Below are positions 1-6,129 of a stretch of 6,129 nucleotides of DNA, one piece after another. The notes under the pieces are model-generated. The model was given only the letters and a program-made list of their open reading frames with translations. It ran no database searches and had not been told where the DNA came from. The position numbers were made by a program, and so were the translations under genes. Origin of the DNA: Bacteroidales bacterium (GTDB lineage Bacteria; Bacteroidota; Bacteroidia; Bacteroidales; UBA932); assembly GCA_024683255.1 (NCBI GenBank), contig JAIKYL010000245.1, positions 1 to 6,129 on the forward strand, read 5' to 3'. Positions within the stretch are counted from its first letter, which is position 1, and every line of letters begins with the position of its first letter.

Positions 1-4014
<4,014 letters not shown>

Positions 4015-4017
4015 CGG

Positions 4018-4048
4018 TTGCTTGTTTGGCGCATTTTTACTAACTTTG
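4018..4048 (+). promoter_or_regulatory. Bacteroidota-type promoter for tig-clpP-clpX
   Basis: TAACTTTG at 4041-4048 matches the Bacteroidota -7 consensus TAnnTTTG exactly. TTG at 4018-4020 (within GTTG), 20 bases upstream, fits the weak -33 element (TTTG consensus, 19-21 base spacing). A second TTTG at 4025-4028 is too close, with only 12 bases between. Transcription would begin in the early 4050s, giving an AT-rich leader of about 30 bases to the ATG at 4084, with no Shine-Dalgarno sequence, as is usual in this phylum. The element lies in the only gap between the HD-phosphohydrolase gene and tig, where a promoter is expected. The start site is inferred, not observed. Confidence 0.72.
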
Positions 4049-4052
4049 CGCC
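4028..4052. repeat. 6-bp inverted repeat overlapping the tig promoter
   Basis: GGCGCA at 4028-4033 and TGCGCC at 4047-4052 are perfect reverse complements separated by 13 bases. The right arm overlaps the end of the TAACTTTG element. It could be a small operator or a weak stem. It is a poor intrinsic terminator: the stem is short, and the T-run lies in the loop instead of after the stem. Bases just after the -7 element are often GC-containing in this phylum, so chance is a real possibility. Confidence 0.3.
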
Positions 4053-4083
4053 CCAATTTGAAAATATTAAATAACAGATAATC

Positions 4084-5400
4084 ATGAACATTGTAAAGAA
4101 CCAGCCCGATGCCCTGAACTATCAGATAACCATCGAGATTGCAGCTGCAGACTATGCAGAGGCGCTCCACAAGCGCCTCAACGAGTACAAACGGAAAGCG
4201 GATATCAAGGGCTTCCGCAAGGGAATGGCCCCGCTGTCCCTCATCCAGCGCCTTTATGGAGACCAGGCCCTCTATGACAGTGTGAACAGCCTGGTGGGCG
4301 AGTCCCTGGACAAGTTTATCCAGGAGGAGAAAGTCCGCGTGGTGGGTGAACCCCTTCCGTCGGAGGATCAGCCGCAGCTGGAGTGGAAGGCCGGTAACGA
4401 CTTCACCTTCAAGTTCGACATTGCCCAGACTCCGGAGCTCAATTTCGAAGTGGGCAAGGCCGACAAGCTCCCTTACTACGATATCAACATCACCGCAGAA
4501 CAGAAGAAGGCCGGCAAGGAGCAGCTGCTGCAGCAGTACGGTTCCCTGCAGGAAGGCAAGAAGGCCGGTGAGAACGATTATATCATTGCCGATATCGCCA
4601 ACGAGGGCCACAGCGCAGAGGGCGTGTACATCTCCATCGCCAATGTGGCGGAGGAAGCCCGCAGCGCCTTTATCGGCAAGAAGGCCGGCGACAAGTTCCA
4701 GCTGGACGTGAACGCCGCCTTTACCAATGAGACGGACCGTGCTGCCATGCTTAAGGTGGACAAGGCCCGCCTGGCCAGCCTGGATCCCATGTTCAACTTC
4801 ACCGTTGTAAACGTGAAGACGTATGTGGCCGCCCAGGAAAACCAGGAGACCTACGACAAGATCTTCGGCAAGGATGCAGTTACCACGCCGGAGCAGTTCG
4901 AGGAGAAGGTGGTGGAGCGCATCAAGGCTTCCCACGAGCAGGATGCCAACTACCGTTTTGGTGCCGATGTGCGCAAATACTTCGTGGAGAAGGCCAAGCT
5001 GGAGCTTCCGGAAGCTTTCCTCAAGCGCTGGCTGGTGTATGCCAATGAAGGCAAGTTCACCGCCGAGCAGGTGGAGAAGGAATTCCCTGCCTTCATCGAG
5101 GACTTCAAGTGGCAGCTGGTTCGCGGCTACATCATGCAGAAGTTCAATCTCAAGGTGTCCCAGGCCGATATCCAGGCCGCTGCAGAGAACTATGTGGCTT
5201 ATCAGTACGCCATGTACGGCATGGCCGGCGTGCCTCAGGATCTCATCCGTTCCTCGGCCCAGAACATGCTGCAGGACCAGAACCAGTACCGCCGTCTGGA
5301 AGAGCAGTGCGAGGACAACATCGCCATCGCCAAGGTCCGTGAGGAGGTAACCCTCCAGACCAAGAAAATCTCCCAGGAGAAATTCCGTGAATTGAAGTAA
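4084..5400 (+). CDS. tig: Trigger factor (ribosome-associated chaperone)
   Basis: Trigger factor docks beside the ribosomal exit tunnel and shields nascent chains as they emerge into the cytoplasm. The 438 residues compare with 432 in E. coli. The N-terminal ribosome-binding domain (about 1-115) carries the signature GFRKGMAP at residues 43-50, at the same numbers as GFRxGxxP in E. coli, including the Phe-Arg-Lys tip that contacts protein L23. The middle region (about 163-250, from ENDYIIADI to FNFTVVNVKTYV) occupies the place of the FKBP-like prolyl isomerase domain but lacks the recognisable IPGFE-type signature and is short, so isomerase activity is doubtful. The C-terminal arm domain (about 250-438) includes TPEQFEEKVVERI near 268 and LPEAFLKRW at 308-316, the usual LPxAL position. 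ATG4084 is preceded by an AT-rich leader and its own promoter. clpP follows after 42 bases in the same reading frame, and the order tig-clpP-clpX is conserved in many bacteria. Confidence 0.97.
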   Translation: MNIVKNQPDALNYQITIEIAAADYAEALHKRLNEYKRKADIKGFRKGMAPLSLIQRLYGDQALYDSVNSLVGESLDKFIQEEKVRVVGEPLPSEDQPQLEWKAGNDFTFKFDIAQTPELNFEVGKADKLPYYDINITAEQKKAGKEQLLQQYGSLQEGKKAGENDYIIADIANEGHSAEGVYISIANVAEEARSAFIGKKAGDKFQLDVNAAFTNETDRAAMLKVDKARLASLDPMFNFTVVNVKTYVAAQENQETYDKIFGKDAVTTPEQFEEKVVERIKASHEQDANYRFGADVRKYFVEKAKLELPEAFLKRWLVYANEGKFTAEQVEKEFPAFIEDFKWQLVRGYIMQKFNLKVSQADIQAAAENYVAYQYAMYGMAGVPQDLIRSSAQNMLQDQNQYRRLEEQCEDNIAIAKVREEVTLQTKKISQEKFRELK

Positions 5401-5423
5401 TTGTCATTCAGTAATTGTCATTC
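5396..5423. repeat. 14-bp perfect tandem duplication spanning the tig stop codon
   Basis: AGTAATTGTCATTC occurs at 5396-5409 and again, immediately adjoining and identical, at 5410-5423. The first copy contains the last bases and TAA stop of tig (5398-5400). The second copy's last eight bases (5416-5423) are the beginning of the CHSERSEE repeat. The arrangement suggests slippage or a small duplication during or after arrival of the repeat. Fourteen bases is not a multiple of three, but both coding regions remain intact. Confidence 0.9.
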
Positions 5424-5442
5424 TGAGCGAAGCGAAGAATCT
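5416..5442. repeat. CHSERSEE-type short dispersed repeat (single copy)
   Basis: The 27 bases start TGTCATTCTGAGCG and end GCGAAGAATCT. Translated in the clpP frame they read CHSERSEES, and on the other strand FFASLRMT, two peptides I recognise as the hallmark of a short intergenic repeat scattered through many bacterial genomes, including Bacteroidota. It has an ATTCT/AGAAT inverted pair (5420-5424 with 5436-5440) around an 11-base loop, and an internal GCGAA doublet (5427-5431, 5432-5436). It abuts the clpP start codon exactly, so it forms the clpP translation start region. The identification is from memory; copy number in this genome cannot be seen here. Confidence 0.82.
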
Positions 5443-6111
5443 ATGACCGATTTTGAGAAATTTGCCGTAAAAGGCCGGGGCATCAGCTCCATGACCCTTA
5501 ACCGTTACACCTCTGTGTATGACGGCTACATCAATCCCACCATTACGGAGGAGCGCAAGCTCAATGTGGCGCAGATGGACGTGTTCAGCCGCCTCATGAT
5601 GGACCGCATCATCTTCCTGGGGGTTCCCATCGATGACGACGTGGCCAACATCATCCAGGCACAGCTGCTGTTCCTGGCATCGGCAGATCCGCAGGCCGAC
5701 ATTACCATGTACCTGAACACTCCCGGCGGGCAGGTAACTTCCGGTCTTGGCATCTACGACACCATGCAGCTGGTTCAGCCGGACGTGGCCACCGTGTGCA
5801 CGGGCATGGCCGCCTCCATGGGCGCTGTGCTGCTGTGCGCCGGGGAGAAGGGCAAGCGCAGCGCGCTGCCGCATTCCCGGGTGCTCATCCATCAGCCCCT
5901 CGGCGGTGCCCAGGGCCAGGCCACGGAGATTCTCATCGCCGCCAAGGAGATTGAGAAAACCCGTACAGAGCTCTTCAACATCATCTCTGAGCACAGCGGC
6001 CAGCCTTACGAGAAGGTGGCGGCCGACGGGGAGCGCGACTATTGGATGACCGCCCAGGAAGCCCTGGAGTACGGTATGGTGGACGAGATTCTGCGTAAGA
6101 GAGAGAAGTAG
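5443..6111 (+). CDS. clpP: ATP-dependent Clp protease proteolytic subunit
   Basis: ClpP is the serine peptidase that forms a two-ring tetradecamer and degrades proteins unfolded and fed in by ClpX or another Clp ATPase. The 222-residue protein has the full catalytic triad: Ser125 in GMAASMGAVLL, His150 in VLIHQPLGGAQGQA and Asp199 in ERDYWM, with Ser-His and His-Asp spacings (25 and 49) equal to those of E. coli ClpP. The oxyanion-hole Gly95-Gly96 is in NTPGGQV. The stretch LNVAQMDVFSRLMMDRIIFLG and the long N-terminal segment before it are typical of Bacteroidota ClpP. ATG5443 is chosen because MTDFEKFAVKG aligns with the start of related proteins; a longer reading from TTG5401 would only add translated repeat (SFSNCHSERSEES). 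No strong Shine-Dalgarno is present, only GAAG at 5434-5437 region within the repeat. It is probably cotranscribed with tig and the following gene. Confidence 0.98.
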   Translation: MTDFEKFAVKGRGISSMTLNRYTSVYDGYINPTITEERKLNVAQMDVFSRLMMDRIIFLGVPIDDDVANIIQAQLLFLASADPQADITMYLNTPGGQVTSGLGIYDTMQLVQPDVATVCTGMAASMGAVLLCAGEKGKRSALPHSRVLIHQPLGGAQGQATEILIAAKEIEKTRTELFNIISEHSGQPYEKVAADGERDYWMTAQEALEYGMVDEILRKREK

Positions 6112-6129
6112 ATGCCGAAGAAAGGAAAT
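6112..6129 (+). CDS. clpX: Start of downstream gene, probably clpX (3' end outside window)
   Basis: ATG6112 follows the clpP stop codon with no spacing (TAGATG), and six codons are visible (MPKKGN). A short basic N-terminus before a Cys-zinc-finger domain is usual for ClpX, the AAA+ unfoldase that partners ClpP, and clpX follows clpP in most Bacteroidota. The assignment rests on gene order; the visible residues alone cannot prove it. The purine-rich end of clpP (AAGAGAGAGAAG) could assist initiation, and the zero spacing suggests translational coupling that would balance protease and unfoldase output. Confidence 0.75.

Noticed and set aside
4028..4060. Intrinsic terminator after the 7TM-HD gene
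   Set aside because: The stem is six pairs with a 13-base loop and no T-run follows it; the T-run is inside the loop, and the site overlaps a promoter.
5401..5442. ClpP start at TTG5401
   Set aside because: It would add only translated repeat sequence; ATG5443 begins the conserved N-terminus.
5404..5994. 196-codon minus-strand frame ending in FFASLRMT
   Set aside because: It is antisense to clpP, and its ending is the reverse-strand translation of the CHSERSEE repeat, a known source of spurious proteins.

Overview
The window is ordinary, densely packed chromosomal DNA, most likely from a GC-rich member of the Bacteroidales (phylum Bacteroidota). Four things point there. The proteins are of the Bacteroidota type: a short GyrB without the long gammaproteobacterial insertion, and a ClpP with an extended N-terminus before the LNVAQMDVFSRLMMDRIIFLG-like core. 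The promoter before the trigger factor gene has the phylum-specific TAnnTTTG element. No convincing Shine-Dalgarno sequence precedes the starts. A short dispersed repeat known from such genomes lies before clpP. Base composition looks to be in the high fifties per cent GC by eye, so a low-GC Bacteroides is unlikely. The genus cannot be fixed from this window.

Layout: all genes are on the + strand. (1) 1-1985 is gyrB, missing only its first few codons. (2) 1966-4014 encodes a membrane-bound 7TM-HD phosphohydrolase of the PgpH type (probable c-di-AMP phosphodiesterase). Its start lies inside the end of gyrB. (3) 4015-4083 is a short gap holding a Bacteroidota-type promoter. (4) 4084-5400 is tig (trigger factor). 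(5) 5401-5442 is a 42-base gap made almost entirely of repeat sequence: a 14-bp perfect tandem duplication running into one copy of the CHSERSEE repeat. (6) 5443-6111 is clpP. (7) 6112-6129 is the start of another gene, almost certainly clpX, directly abutting the clpP stop codon.

Functionally there are two transcriptional blocks. gyrB and the HD phosphohydrolase look translationally coupled, linking DNA supercoiling with nucleotide second-messenger turnover at the membrane. tig-clpP-clpX is the widespread protein quality-control operon: trigger factor receives nascent chains at the ribosome, and ClpXP degrades what fails to fold or is tagged. No stretch over 300 bases lacks a gene. I see no mobile gene, RNA gene, CRISPR array or convincing intrinsic terminator. 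I found no clearly new system. The least ordinary features are the repeat and tandem duplication that form the clpP translation start region, and a trigger factor whose FKBP-like domain has lost its recognisable signature.
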